64,000 nucleotides of DNA. It comes from CAVQFD01 sp963724695. Its GTDB lineage: Bacteria; Acidobacteriota; Vicinamibacteria; Vicinamibacterales; CAVVIG01. The notes beneath the pieces were generated by a model. The model ran no database searches. It saw nothing but the letters and a program-made list of their open reading frames with translations, and was not told the DNA's origin. Shown here in pieces: positions 8,021 to 17,657 of this stretch (positions are counted from its first letter, which is position 1; the number at the start of each line of letters is the position of its first letter). The stretch is from positions 62,001 through 126,000 of the forward strand of contig CAVRVW010000008.1 of NCBI GenBank assembly GCA_963724695.1, read 5' to 3'. The position numbers and the translations under genes were made by a program.

Positions 8021-9253
8021 CTAGATGATGTGAACCAGCAGGCCGTCGCGCAACTTTGGCTCGAACCAGGTGCTCTTCGGCGGCATGATCTCGCCCGCAT
8101 CGGACACCGACATCAGGTCAGAGACGCTCACCGGGTAGAGCGAGAAGGCAACGGCCGCCTTGCCAGTCTTGACGAGCATCTCGAGCTCGGCCGTGCCTCG
8201 GGCCCCGCCCACGAAGTCGATCCGCTTGTCCGTCCGTACGTCGGCGATGCCGAGCAGCGGGTGAAGCAGCCGATCCTGCAGCAGGCTCACGTCGAGCGAA
8301 GCGATTGGATCGTCGCCCGACGGTCTGGCGCGCGGCACCAGCATCGACCATCGACCGGCGAGGTACATGGCAATCTCGCCGCGACGGGAGGGCGTTGCGG
8401 GTCCGGGGCTGACGGAGAAATGCTCGCTCACGGCGGACATGAACGCCTCGGGCGATCGACCCGCCAGGTCCTTGACGACCCGGTTGTAGGCCAGCACCTT
8501 GACCTGGTCGTGTGGAAACGCGACGGCCAGCACGGCCCCGCTGCCGGCTCCGTCGCCAAGGTCCGTTCCGGCGATTGCGCGGCTGCGCATCTCTTTATGA
8601 GTGCGCGCGGCGCTGGCCGCCCGGTGATGTCCGTCGGCGATGTAGAGGACCCCGATGTCCTTGAACGCGTCGACCAGACGATCCCGATCCGCAGCGCCGA
8701 CACGCCAGAGCGTGTGCCCGACGCCGTCCGCCGCCTGAAAGTCGATGAGCGGCGCACCGGCTGTCGCGCGCACGGCGATCGCGCTCACCTCTGCCGACGC
8801 CCGATAGACGAGGAAGACCGGGCCGGTCTGCGCCCCGAGCGCCCGCATGTGCCGGGTTCGATCGTCTTCCTTGTCGCTTCTCGTCCGCTCGTGCTTCTTG
8901 ATCACGTCGCGCTCGTACTCGTCCAAGGAGAAGCAGGCGCCGAGCCCAAGCTGCGTGTGCTCGCCCATCCGCAGGCGGTAAAAGTACACGCTCGGCTCGG
9001 CCTCGATCTCGAACGACGAGGCCTTGAGCGCCGCAAAATTGCGGGCGGCACGTTCGTAGACGGCGACGGCGTACGGGTCTGCATCGGGCGGCAGCTCGAT
9101 CTCCGCACGCGAAACGCGCAGAAAGCTCAGTGGATTGCCTTCGGCCAGTGTTCGGGCTTCACTCGTGCTGACGACGTCGTACGGAACGGCGGCGATGGCG
9201 GCCGCGTCGGCCGCCTTCGGCCGAAGGGCGCGAAAAGGGATCAAAGAGGACAT
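8021..9253 (-). CDS. DUF1015 family protein
   Basis: 410 aa, the usual length for DUF1015. Family hallmarks are the start IPFRALRP, the PYDVVS motif near residue 25, and the conserved YIADGHHRAASAARTHKEM near residue 205. The biochemical function is not established. The family often sits beside serine-biosynthesis genes, as here (serC directly downstream), so a link to serine metabolism is likely but unproven. There is no signal peptide; it is predicted cytoplasmic. Confidence 0.9.
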   Translation of the reverse strand: MSSLIPFRALRPKAADAAAIAAVPYDVVSTSEARTLAEGNPLSFLRVSRAEIELPPDADPYAVAVYERAARNFAALKASSFEIEAEPSVYFYRLRMGEHTQLGLGACFSLDEYERDVIKKHERTRSDKEDDRTRHMRALGAQTGPVFLVYRASAEVSAIAVRATAGAPLIDFQAADGVGHTLWRVGAADRDRLVDAFKDIGVLYIADGHHRAASAARTHKEMRSRAIAGTDLGDGAGSGAVLAVAFPHDQVKVLAYNRVVKDLAGRSPEAFMSAVSEHFSVSPGPATPSRRGEIAMYLAGRWSMLVPRARPSGDDPIASLDVSLLQDRLLHPLLGIADVRTDKRIDFVGGARGTAELEMLVKTGKAAVAFSLYPVSVSDLMSVSDAGEIMPPKSTWFEPKLRDGLLVHII

Positions 9254-9348
9254 GAACGGGAAACACTAATTATTACAGATTTGGCGAACGGCCGGTGTGC
9301 TCTTCACACAGCTGCACCGAATCGTTCAAGTGTGAGTCGACGCCGTCG

Positions 9349-10566
9349 TCATCGGCCAGCCGGGAGCAGCTCCAGCGCGCGGTCGCGCGCGGCGCCAAAC
9401 GCCGGCAGTTCGCTCGCGGGCACCGGATCGCCTGGCGGCATCGCTCGGTGCGCGGTGACCGGATCAACGTACACGCCGTTCTTCCGCAGGCGATAGTCGA
9501 GATGCGGAGCCGTCGACAACCCGGTCGATCCCACGCGGCCAATGATCTGTCCCTGCTCGACGCGGGCCCCGCGTCGAACGGCGGTCGACGACAGATGCAG
9601 GTACTGCGTCTCGAACCCGTTGGCGTGCCGCAAGTGGACCATCTGGCCGGAACCGCCGCTCCATCCGGAGGAGACGACCGTGCCGCTTGCCACCGCTATC
9701 ACGGGCGCACCGACCGGCGCGCGATAGTCCACGCCGAGGTGCGCGCGGTACAAGTGCAGGACCGGGTGCAGTCGGCGCGGTGAGAACCCCGACGAGACGC
9801 TGGGCTCGAACTTGAGCGGCGAGCGCAGGAAGAAGCGCCGCACCGACACGCCATTGGCGTCGAAATACCCGGGTGCGCTTCCCGCGGGCGCAAACCGGAA
9901 CGCCTGCAGGCTGCGGCCGTCGTTCTCGAGCCTTGCCACCTGAATGGCTCCGTAGCCGCCGAACGCCTGGTCCTCCCGGTACTGCTTCTCGACCACCAGG
10001 CTGAACGCGTCGCCCGGCTGCAGCTCGGTGTTGAAGTCCACCTCGCTGCCGAAGACGTCGGCCAGCGCCATCGCCAGATCGGTCGCTTCACCGGCGCGAT
10101 CCATTGCGGCAAAGAGCGACGATGCCCCGCGGTCGATCTGCCCCCGCACGACGCCGACCTGCGTGGTCTTCGGGATGGGCCGAATCGCGGCGACGAGCGT
10201 CCCGGCATCGGCCGCGACAACCTCGAGCAGGCGATCGGCATCAATCTCGTACTCGAAGCGCCGCAGCCGCCCGGCGCCTGACTGCACGATCCGGTACGGC
10301 TGATCGACACGCACCTTCCGCACGTCGAAGATTTCCGATGCGCGCTGCACAAGCTCGGTCACCAGCGTGTCTGCCAGACCGTGCGACGTCAGCATGGTTC
10401 CCAGCGTCCCGCCCCGCACGACGCGCGCAACGATGGTGCGCGAGTCGAGCGGCAGATCGATATCGCGGCCGAGCTGCCTCGAGACCGCGACACTCGGTTG
10501 CGAGCAGCCAAGGCCCACGGACCCAAGCACGAAGGCCCAAAGGCCCAAGGACCAGTGTCTAGACAC
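9349..10566 (-). CDS. M23 family peptidase (LytM/MepM-like), exported
   Basis: 405 aa. The C-terminal LytM domain (about 270-375) carries the zinc ligands: H of RAHLGVDYRAP (with its D) and HLDYRLRKNG, plus GSGQMVHLRH and HLSS. Such enzymes cut peptidoglycan cross-bridges. The region at about 35-130 (RTIVARVVRGGTLGTMLTSHG, QPYRIV) resembles the OapA/LysM-like part of MepM proteins. The GTG start overlaps the malQ stop by 8 bases, pointing to translational coupling. The signal peptide (WSLGLWAFVLGSVGLGC) is encoded by a degenerate 7-8 nt repeat array (10507-10555). The lipobox is imperfect, so it could be either cleaved or lipid-anchored. Confidence 0.9.
   Translation of the reverse strand: MSRHWSLGLWAFVLGSVGLGCSQPSVAVSRQLGRDIDLPLDSRTIVARVVRGGTLGTMLTSHGLADTLVTELVQRASEIFDVRKVRVDQPYRIVQSGAGRLRRFEYEIDADRLLEVVAADAGTLVAAIRPIPKTTQVGVVRGQIDRGASSLFAAMDRAGEATDLAMALADVFGSEVDFNTELQPGDAFSLVVEKQYREDQAFGGYGAIQVARLENDGRSLQAFRFAPAGSAPGYFDANGVSVRRFFLRSPLKFEPSVSSGFSPRRLHPVLHLYRAHLGVDYRAPVGAPVIAVASGTVVSSGWSGGSGQMVHLRHANGFETQYLHLSSTAVRRGARVEQGQIIGRVGSTGLSTAPHLDYRLRKNGVYVDPVTAHRAMPPGDPVPASELPAFGAARDRALELLPAGR
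10507..10555. repeat. Degenerate heptad/octad array (unit near AAGGCCCA)
   Basis: About six imperfect 6-8 nt units on the plus strand, such as AAGGCCCA, CGGACCCA, AAGGCCCA and AGGACCAG. The array lies at the 5' end of the M23 peptidase gene and is translated on the minus strand as its signal-peptide core. Confidence 0.75.
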
Positions 10567-12133
10567 GTTTATGTTCGATCGCCCAGTTTCGCAGCACCTG
10601 CTGCCGTTCGGACGCCTCTTCTGATTCCATCAGACGATCGGCTGGCCACGGCAGCCGGAACGTCCAGTTGTCGAGGGAGACCGTCGCCGGCTCGTTGATC
10701 CGGTCCCGCCAGCCGAATACGTCCTGGATGGCGAGCAGCACCAGGTTCGACCCCGAGGCCTGCAGCGATCCGACGATGGCGTCCCGTATTATCGGGTCGA
10801 ACGTCCGTCGGGACAGGTCGGCGCCTCCCGTGAGCCTCGCGACGCTCGGAAGGTGGCCGACGAGCTGGCGGTCGTCGGCGGGGGCCTGGTCCCACCAGGC
10901 CGCGAGCGTTTCAGTGTCGTGTGTCCCCGAGATGGCTACCGAGACCGCCGGATACTCGGCCGGATCCCTGAAGGGCTGTCCCTGCTCTTTCCAGCGGCGC
11001 TCCCAGCGGAACACGCGGAACCCGGGCACGCCCAGCCGATCCAGCGACGCCCGCACGAAATCAGGCACGACACCGAGGTCTTCCGCGATGACTTCGGCGC
11101 CCGCGCTGCGAAACACGTCGAGCAGGCGCTCGCCGAGCGACAACTGTTGTTCCTGGATCGAGGGCGTGAAGAACGGCTCGCCGCCACTTCGCGGGCGCCC
11201 GTAGGTCCGATAGAACCCTACCAAGTGATCGATGCGGTAACCGTCGAACAGGCTCGCGGTCCTTGCCGCCCGCTGCCTGAGCCATGTGAAGTCGTTCGCG
11301 CCAATGTGGTCCCACCGGTACAGGGGCATCCCCCAGTCCTGACCGGTGGCGCTGAACGCATCGGGCGGTACGCCCACCGAAACGTCGAGGTCGAAGTCGC
11401 CCTGCCGCACCCACACGTCCGCGCTGTCGGTATCGACCATGAACGGCAGGTCGCCCAGCAGGGCCACTCCGTCAGCGTGTGCCGCCTTCCGGGCAGCACG
11501 CCATTGCGTGTCGGCGGTCCACTGCAGGTACTGATGGCAGAGCACGCGACTGGCCAGCCGATTCCGCTCCCGGTCGAGCGTCTCGGGGTCACGCCGCCGC
11601 AGTGGATCAGGCCACGTCGTCCAGGGAGCTTCGTGGTGCTCCGCGTGAAGTGCGCGAAACAATGAGTAGTCGGTCAGCCACCAGCCTTCGGCCGCCACGA
11701 ACGCGGCGAGCTCGGCGGCGCGCGGCGTGCCCTGACGCCATTCGGCTTCGACGAACCGGTCGAAGGCCGCCGCGAGCGCCTGCCGCTTCTGCCTGCGTAC
11801 CAAGGGGTACTCGACCCGTGACGTGGCTCGAAGGTGGGCGAGCGCCTCCCGGTCCGAGGGATCGAGCGCGGCCTCCCCTCCGGTGGCGGCGAAGTCGGGC
11901 AGGGCGGAAAGGTCGATGTAGATGGGATCGATCGCCATGGCGCTCAGCGCCGAGTAGGGCGACTGCTCGTCGGCCGCCATTTCGCTGAGCGGCAGGAGCT
12001 GCAGGGCGCGCTGCCCGGCGCCGGCCAGCCATCCGGTTACGGCCCGAACGCTGCCAACGTCGCCAATCCCCCAGCTGGAGGTCGTCGGGCACGAGAACAG
12101 CGGGAGCAGCAGCCCCGAGCGACGGACAGTCAT
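10559..12133 (-). CDS. malQ: 4-alpha-glucanotransferase
   Basis: 524 aa, normal for bacterial MalQ (GH77), which transfers maltodextrin segments between alpha-1,4-glucans. Motifs: SSWGIGDVGS near the N-terminus, QLLPLSEMAADEQSPYSALS, the nucleophile region DGYRIDHLVGFYRTYGRP (D in RIDH), AEVIAEDLGVVPDFVRASL with the acid/base Glu, and SGTHDTETLAAWW. The start was chosen because MTVRRSGLLLPLFS is the family's opening; the frame continues further upstream. It overlaps the aminotransferase stop by 4 bases (ATGA) and runs into the M23 gene, so it is the middle of a three-gene operon. Confidence 0.93.
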   Translation of the reverse strand: MTVRRSGLLLPLFSCPTTSSWGIGDVGSVRAVTGWLAGAGQRALQLLPLSEMAADEQSPYSALSAMAIDPIYIDLSALPDFAATGGEAALDPSDREALAHLRATSRVEYPLVRRQKRQALAAAFDRFVEAEWRQGTPRAAELAAFVAAEGWWLTDYSLFRALHAEHHEAPWTTWPDPLRRRDPETLDRERNRLASRVLCHQYLQWTADTQWRAARKAAHADGVALLGDLPFMVDTDSADVWVRQGDFDLDVSVGVPPDAFSATGQDWGMPLYRWDHIGANDFTWLRQRAARTASLFDGYRIDHLVGFYRTYGRPRSGGEPFFTPSIQEQQLSLGERLLDVFRSAGAEVIAEDLGVVPDFVRASLDRLGVPGFRVFRWERRWKEQGQPFRDPAEYPAVSVAISGTHDTETLAAWWDQAPADDRQLVGHLPSVARLTGGADLSRRTFDPIIRDAIVGSLQASGSNLVLLAIQDVFGWRDRINEPATVSLDNWTFRLPWPADRLMESEEASERQQVLRNWAIEHKRV

Positions 12134-13335
12134 CGACTCTGTGTCCCGGACGTCAGGCGTGGCTCCACGCGCTCGAGGACGCGCGACAGGCCGGCGCCGA
12201 ATGCCTGCGGCGGCGGCAACAGCGACAGGATGAGGAACGACTCGCGCGGGAAGTCGAAGAAGTAGCCGGGGTGCACGAGCACATGGTCCTCGGTCAGCAG
12301 GCGGAGCACGAGATCTTCTTCGGCCCCAAGCGAGGGCACCTGGAGAACGGCGTACCAGCCGCCCTCGGCGTGACACACGTGGCAGGCGGGCGCGGCGGCG
12401 CAGGCGGCGACCAGGTGCCGGTAGTTGTCGCTGATGCGCTGCGCAATTTGCTGCCTGATGGAGGCGCCCCGCTCCAACAGCTCGGCGGCCGCGGCCTGAG
12501 CGGGTGTGGACACCGAGAGGTACGTGTCGCAGACGACCTCGAGGCGCGCGAGCGCGCGCGCGGCATCGGCGCGGTGGCCGCCCACAGCAATCCATCCGAG
12601 CTTGACCTGCGGCAGCCCGACGGACTTGGAGAGCCCGCCGAGGCTGAATGTCAGGACCGCCTCGCCATCGAGCACGCGTCCGAGCGGAGGGGCCGTCGAA
12701 CGGCCTGGCAGGACGTAGTCCGCGAAGACTTCATCCGCGATGATGGCCGCGCCGTGCGCGGCCGAGCAGGCGGCGATGCGCTGGAGCTCGGCGGCCTTGA
12801 CGAACGATCCCGTCGGGTTGTTCGGGCTGACGAGCAGCACCGCCCGCGTTTGCGGTGTGAGCGCGCGTTCCAGCCCGTCGACGTCGATGTTCCACCGGCC
12901 GTGGTACTCGAGATCGTAGGTGCGTACCGAGACCGCGTCGAGGCCGGCAAGGTACTCGAACAACGGATAGCTCGGGCGAGGCACGAGGATTTCGTCGCCA
13001 GGGTCGCACAGCACTTTGAAGAGCAGCGAGTACGCCTCGCTGGTGCTCGACGTGAGCACGAGGCGGTCGGGGTCGACTGTCACACCGCGCCTCGCGTAGT
13101 CCGCCGCCACTGCGCGACGCGCCGTCTCGAGGCCGAACGGGCACGGCGCATAGCGGAGCGCCCGCGGATGAGCGAGCGGCGCCAGCAAGTCGTCCGGGTA
13201 CTCGAAGCCCGCGCGTGTCGGGTTCGACTCGGTCAGGTCGATGAGCGCCCGCCCGTCCCGCCGCGCGCCCGCGAGCGCCGCCGCCAAGCGGTTCGGCGCC
13301 AGATCGACGGGGAGGCGGGACGAAAAACGAATCAT
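12130..13335 (-). CDS. PLP-dependent aminotransferase, class I/II
   Basis: 401 aa. The fold-type I aminotransferase pattern is complete: LTSSTSEAYSLLFKVLCDPG, VSPNNPTGS, DEVFADY and the PLP-binding lysine in FSLGGLSKSVGLPQVKLGWI. The substrate cannot be assigned; it is closest in style to aspartate/alanine-type enzymes. Its ATG lies inside the left arm of an inverted repeat (13333-13432). It starts the aminotransferase-malQ-M23 operon, which does not suggest one shared pathway. Confidence 0.9.
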   Translation of the reverse strand: MIRFSSRLPVDLAPNRLAAALAGARRDGRALIDLTESNPTRAGFEYPDDLLAPLAHPRALRYAPCPFGLETARRAVAADYARRGVTVDPDRLVLTSSTSEAYSLLFKVLCDPGDEILVPRPSYPLFEYLAGLDAVSVRTYDLEYHGRWNIDVDGLERALTPQTRAVLLVSPNNPTGSFVKAAELQRIAACSAAHGAAIIADEVFADYVLPGRSTAPPLGRVLDGEAVLTFSLGGLSKSVGLPQVKLGWIAVGGHRADAARALARLEVVCDTYLSVSTPAQAAAAELLERGASIRQQIAQRISDNYRHLVAACAAAPACHVCHAEGGWYAVLQVPSLGAEEDLVLRLLTEDHVLVHPGYFFDFPRESFLILSLLPPPQAFGAGLSRVLERVEPRLTSGTQSR

Positions 13336-13432
13336 TGAGGGACTTTGGATTCAGGGATTCAGGGATTCAGGGATTGAGGGATTTGATTCGGAAATTCAAA
13401 TCCCAAGTCCCTTAATCCTAAATCCCTCAATG
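13333..13432. repeat. Inverted repeat built of heptad/octad units
   Basis: The outer arms CATTGAGGGACTTTGGATT (13333-13351) and its near reverse complement (13414-13432) match at 17 of 19 positions. Between them are direct copies of GGATTCAG and a right half of AATCCC/AGTCCC units. The left arm contains the start codon of the aminotransferase gene. The transcribed strand could fold into a long hairpin. Confidence 0.85.
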
Positions 13433-13439
13433 TGTTGGT

Positions 13440-15526
13440 TCAAGGAATGATGTCGATGCGCTCGATGATGTCGCCCTCGAGCAGCCGGTCGACGACCTCG
13501 ATGCCGCTCAGGACCTGCGCGAAGACCGTGTACGCATGGTCCAGCCTGGGGTTGTCCAGGAGGTCGATGAAGATCTGCGCATCGCCGGTGTCGCGTCCAC
13601 GCGTGGAGATCCCGATCCCGCCCCGGACGTGCGGCCAGAGGCCGACTTCGTCTCTCATGAACTCGGTGTCACCGGCATACTCGTCGGCCCCGGGGCTGCC
13701 GCCCTGCGCGACGAAGTTCGGCACCAGCCGGTGGAACGTCAGGCCGTTGTAGTAGCCGGACTCGGCGAGCTCGACGAAGTGCAGCACCGTGGCGGGCGCT
13801 TCGGCCGTGAAGAGCGCCAGCTCGAGGGCACCGACGTCGCGAATGGTGACCCGCGCGCGAGGCGCCGCGAGGCGAACCAGGTTCTCGGCGGTCAGCGATG
13901 ACGGCACGCGTGGTAACGGCGGTTTAAGGGCCGGCATCTTCTGACCGAGCCGGGTCAGCGTGGCCGCGACTGCCTGCCGTGTATCGAAAGAGTTCGGCCG
14001 CCCTTCGGTGTTCAGGCGCTGAAGCGCCGATCGAAGCGCCGGCACCGCGCCCTCGTGAGCCGATCCGTCCAGCGCCCTCGCGGCAGCCCTGACCACCGGC
14101 GTAGGCCTCCCGTCCCAGGGCGGCGACGAACAGATCGTCGGCCGGAATGCCCGCAACGGCCAACCCTGCAAGGCCCGCCTCGGCGACATTGTCCTGGGGG
14201 TCGCGCGCGAGCCGCCTGAGCGTCTCGCCATCGCGGAGCACGGCCGCCGCACGCGCGGCGTACACGCGCAGGTGCCAGTTCGTCGAGTGGACGAACTGGC
14301 CGAGCGCTGTCCGCGCCTGCTCGGGGGCGGCGCCGGCGAGCGCCACGATCGCGTGGGCCGAGCGGTGCCAGCCTCGGGGCTCGCCCGCCCGTGACAGGTC
14401 GCCGATCTGTCGCTCCAGTGCGCCGACCGCGTCCGGAAACGCGCCGCACGTGCTCAGCCGATCCAGGCCTTGGAGGGCCACACGCGCGTCGTCGTCTCCA
14501 ACCGCGGCGACGGCAGACAGGCACACGAACTCGCTGTCAGCCGGCGTGAGGCTGCTGAGCGCCTCGAATCGGACCATGGCGGCTTCGTCGCCCAGGCCGA
14601 GGCGCAGCCGGAACGCGTCCTGGCGCAGCCGCGCCGCCCGTATAGCCAGGCGTCGAACCTGCGGATCCGGATCGGTGGCGGCACGCTCGACGAGCTCGGC
14701 GTCGACGATGATGCCTGCGGCATCCCCGCGACCAGCGGCGTTCGAGTTGCCCGCCTCCACGCGGTCCACGGCGCCCGGCGACGCCGCGAGCACGAGCGAC
14801 TCGAGCGCCAGGCGCCGCACGCGCGCGTCCCGTAGCGGATCGGGGGCGAGCGGTTTCGGTTGTCCGGGCGGCGCCGGCAGCGACGACTGAGCAGAGGCGA
14901 CACCCGCCAGCGCGCGCAGCACCTCGATGGCTCGCGGTCCCGGCGCCAGCGTCTGGCGGTGCAGGCGGATCCGCAGCTCCAGCGCCTTGGCGACACCGAG
15001 GCGGTCCGTGATGTTCCCGCTCACGGCCGCGAGCGACACGAGGGCCTGCTCGGCGCGGTCGACGTCCTCGGCGCGTGTGTACGGCAGGCGCCCAATCGTC
15101 TGACAAATGGCCGCCCGCACGCTCGGTTCGTCCTCGAGCGCCAGCCGATCCAGCATTGTCGTCAACACCGTTCCCGCGTTGAAACCGGCGGGCCGGCTGG
15201 CATCGACGCCCTGCGCCGCCTGACCCACGGCGTTGGCGGCCTCCGCGCGCGTCTCGGGAAAGCGGTACGACAGACCGGGCATGATGTCGGGGATGAGCGC
15301 CGGGCGCTCGAGACGGCCGAGTGCCCTGAGCGCGATGCGCGCCGTTTGCGGGTCGCTGCTCCGGGCGCCACGGCGGAGCAGCGCCAGGTCGGCTGCCGTC
15401 GGCGCGCGCCGGTTCTCAGCGAGCACGATGCCGAGCCGCGAGGCCGGCGCCTGTGCCCCTGCCGCTGCGCGTCAGGAGCACGAGCATGGCCGCGGTAAGG
15501 GCCGCACACTGTCGCCTCAGCATCAT
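13440..15526 (-). CDS. Exported HEAT-repeat protein with C-terminal cyclophilin domain (two frame breaks)
   Basis: One gene of about 690 codons with single extra bases near 15463 and 14098. The signal peptide (MMLRRQCAALTAAMLVLL) is followed by about 430 residues of HEAT-like repeats (units such as DPQTARIALRALGRLERPAL and VRRLALESLVLAASP). The peptidyl-prolyl isomerase domain comes last (GLTFHRLVPNFVAQGG, QIFIDLLDNPRLDHAYTVFA). Cyclophilins speed proline isomerisation; the HEAT solenoid probably holds a client or partner in the periplasm. The upstream inverted repeat at 13333 lies beyond its stop. With both extra bases removed the frame is continuous, so it is probably an intact gene in the cell. 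Confidence 0.85.
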
Positions 15527-15542
15527 CGACTGCCTAAGTGTA

Positions 15543-15566
15543 GGGCGGGTCCTTTCGGACCCGCCC
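15543..15566. repeat. REP-like palindrome
   Basis: GGGCGGGTCC-TTTC-GGACCCGCCC: 10-bp perfect arms and a 4-nt loop, lying between the HEAT-cyclophilin start and the M49 peptidase stop. Same family as 4410, 35765 and 60278. Confidence 0.8.
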
Positions 15567-15588
15567 CGCCGCGTCCACAGGACACGGC

Positions 15589-17657
15589 CTACGGCCGCAA
15601 GCGGCGCGTGGCCGCGGAGTACTCGAGCATCTGCTCCGTCAGGTCCTGCGGGTACGAGATGCGGACGTCCGTGACGTCGCCCGAGGGCGAGGTCACGGCT
15701 TCGAGCTTCGGCATGACGAAGCCGGTGTACGACGGCAGGTTCAGCTTCTCCACGCGCCCGACGACCTCGTCGCGCAGCTTCGGATCGAAATGCACGCCGT
15801 AGGTCTCGAAGAGTGTCTTCGCCGCCGGCGTAGTCGCCCTGCGCCTTGATGCGCTGCACCTCGGCGAGCAGCTTGCCCGACGCCGTCGCGGAATGCCCGG
15901 GCGTCGGTCATGACGTAGTAGGTCTTGCCGTCGCGGACACGCACCTCGATCGACTTCGTATGAGCCATGAGCCACCGGACGATCATCTGCCGGTTGCGCA
16001 TGTGGTCTTCTTCGATCTGCGTGCCCTCCCGTACGCGCCGCAGCTGCACGAGGGCGTTGCGTGCGTAGGCCTCGTATTCAGCGCGGACGATCTCCGGCTG
16101 GTCCGCGGCGGTCACCAGGCCGAGCTCGACCAGCTTCGGGTCCGGAACGAAGTAGAGGGCCACGAGATCCGCTCTGGCCTCTTCGAGCGCCGAGAACTGC
16201 TCTTTCAGCGCAGCCTGAGGGTTGCCCTTGAGCCGCTCCTCGATCCTGCCCGACGCATGCCCGATCACTTCGTGCATGTTGGTCGTCAGCTCGCCGGCGA
16301 ACGCGCCCCACTTCGTCGTGCGCTCGACTTCCTCAGGCGTCCACGCGAACTCGGTGCGGAACGAGGGCAGCGTCGACTTGTCGTAGGCCTCGTTGACGTT
16401 CGACAGCGAGACGGACTTGCTCCCGTGCTGCTCGCGCACCGACTGATCGTTCGGCAGGTTGATGCCGATCGGCGTGATCGGTCCCGAGTCGCCGATCTCG
16501 ATGACCACGTCGATGGCGTTGGCGGTGATGCCCTGAACGCCGACCTTGCGGTAGGCCGGATCCCAGGGCATGCGGTCCTCGAACCACTGGGCTTCCGTGG
16601 CGAGCTTCTGAATCTCCGCGGTCTTCTCGCGGTTGACGTAGAAGACGAGGCCCTCCCACGCGCCCTTGATGCCGCGAGCGTCGAGGTAGACCTCGATGAA
16701 TCCGTTGATGGTGTCGACCGGCGACGCCTTGTCCCGGACCCAGGCGATGTCGTAGGCGACCCGGTCGGCCTGCTCGCCGCGTCCGGTAGAACTTCACGAG
16801 CGCCCGGAGCGCGTCGGCCATCGCTGGCGTGGCGAGACGGGATCGCCGCTTCGAGGTGCCTGACGATCGCGGCGATCTGCGTGCCGTAGCGGCCGCCCAT
16901 CGCGGTAGACCTCTTCGACGAGCGTGCCGTTCTGTTTCACGAGCCGGGAGTTGAGCGGATAGCGCTCGGAGAACCCCTCGACGTCCTTCATGGTGACGCC
17001 CGACGTACAGGTTGTTGGCGCTGGCGGTGAGGATGTCCTTGCCGGGCGGCGGCGTCTTGGCGGTGACCATCGGGATCGACCGACGCGTCGAAGAACATCG
17101 GCTCGAGACGCGGCGAGCAGCTGGTCCAGCGGTCTCTCCCGCCTTGAGCGGGAAGGCGCGCGCCGGCGTGCGGCCGCCAGACGAACCGCGGCACCGAACG
17201 CAGCCGGCGTGCACTTCAGGACGAACTTGCGCGCGGTGAGGTTGTTGTACGGCCCGGTGTTCAACCAGAACAGCTTCGTGTAGCGCTGGACTTCGGCGAG
17301 CGTCACGGCGTCGACCCCTGCCGGGTGCTGGACGATCGCCTCGAGGACGTCGCGCATGTCGAGGTTCTGCGGGTGCTTCTGGTCGTAGAAGATGTCGCGC
17401 CCGGCGATCGCCGCCTGGTACAGGTGCCAGACGAGCGTCTTCTCGTTGAGCGGCAGCTGCGTGAACCCGTCGGCGTAGAGCTGTCCGACGGCGGCGTCGT
17501 CGATGCGTTCGAGGAGATAGCGGCGCGGTTCGGCGGCAGCCGGATCGGCCTTGCCCGCTTCCGGGGTTTCCGGGGCCCTCGCCGGCCCTCCGCACGCAAG
17601 CACTCCGGACATCAGCATCACGACCACGGTTCCTTTCGCCCGCGATGGTGCATTCAT
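15589..17657 (-). pseudogene. M49 (dipeptidyl peptidase III) family metallopeptidase, multiply frame-shifted
   Basis: Locus of about 690 codons. A lipoprotein-type signal (VVVMLMSGVLACGG) starts it. The zinc site TTNMHEVIGHASGRIEERL gives HExxGH, the spacing special to M49, and EEARADLVALYF supplies the third ligand. DIAWVRD and NGFIEVYLD-like segments fit DPP III. The family releases dipeptides from peptide N-termini. The frame breaks near 15833, 15892, 16795, 16860, 16905, 17000 and at further points; those resolved are +1. Its ATG overlaps the stop of the metallo-hydrolase gene by 4 bases (ATGA), so the two form an operon. It is probably functional if the extra bases are sequencing errors. 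Confidence 0.82.

Noticed and set aside
13340..13432. CRISPR-like array
   Set aside because: Units are 8 nt without spacers and there are no cas genes; it is a degenerate tandem and inverted repeat.
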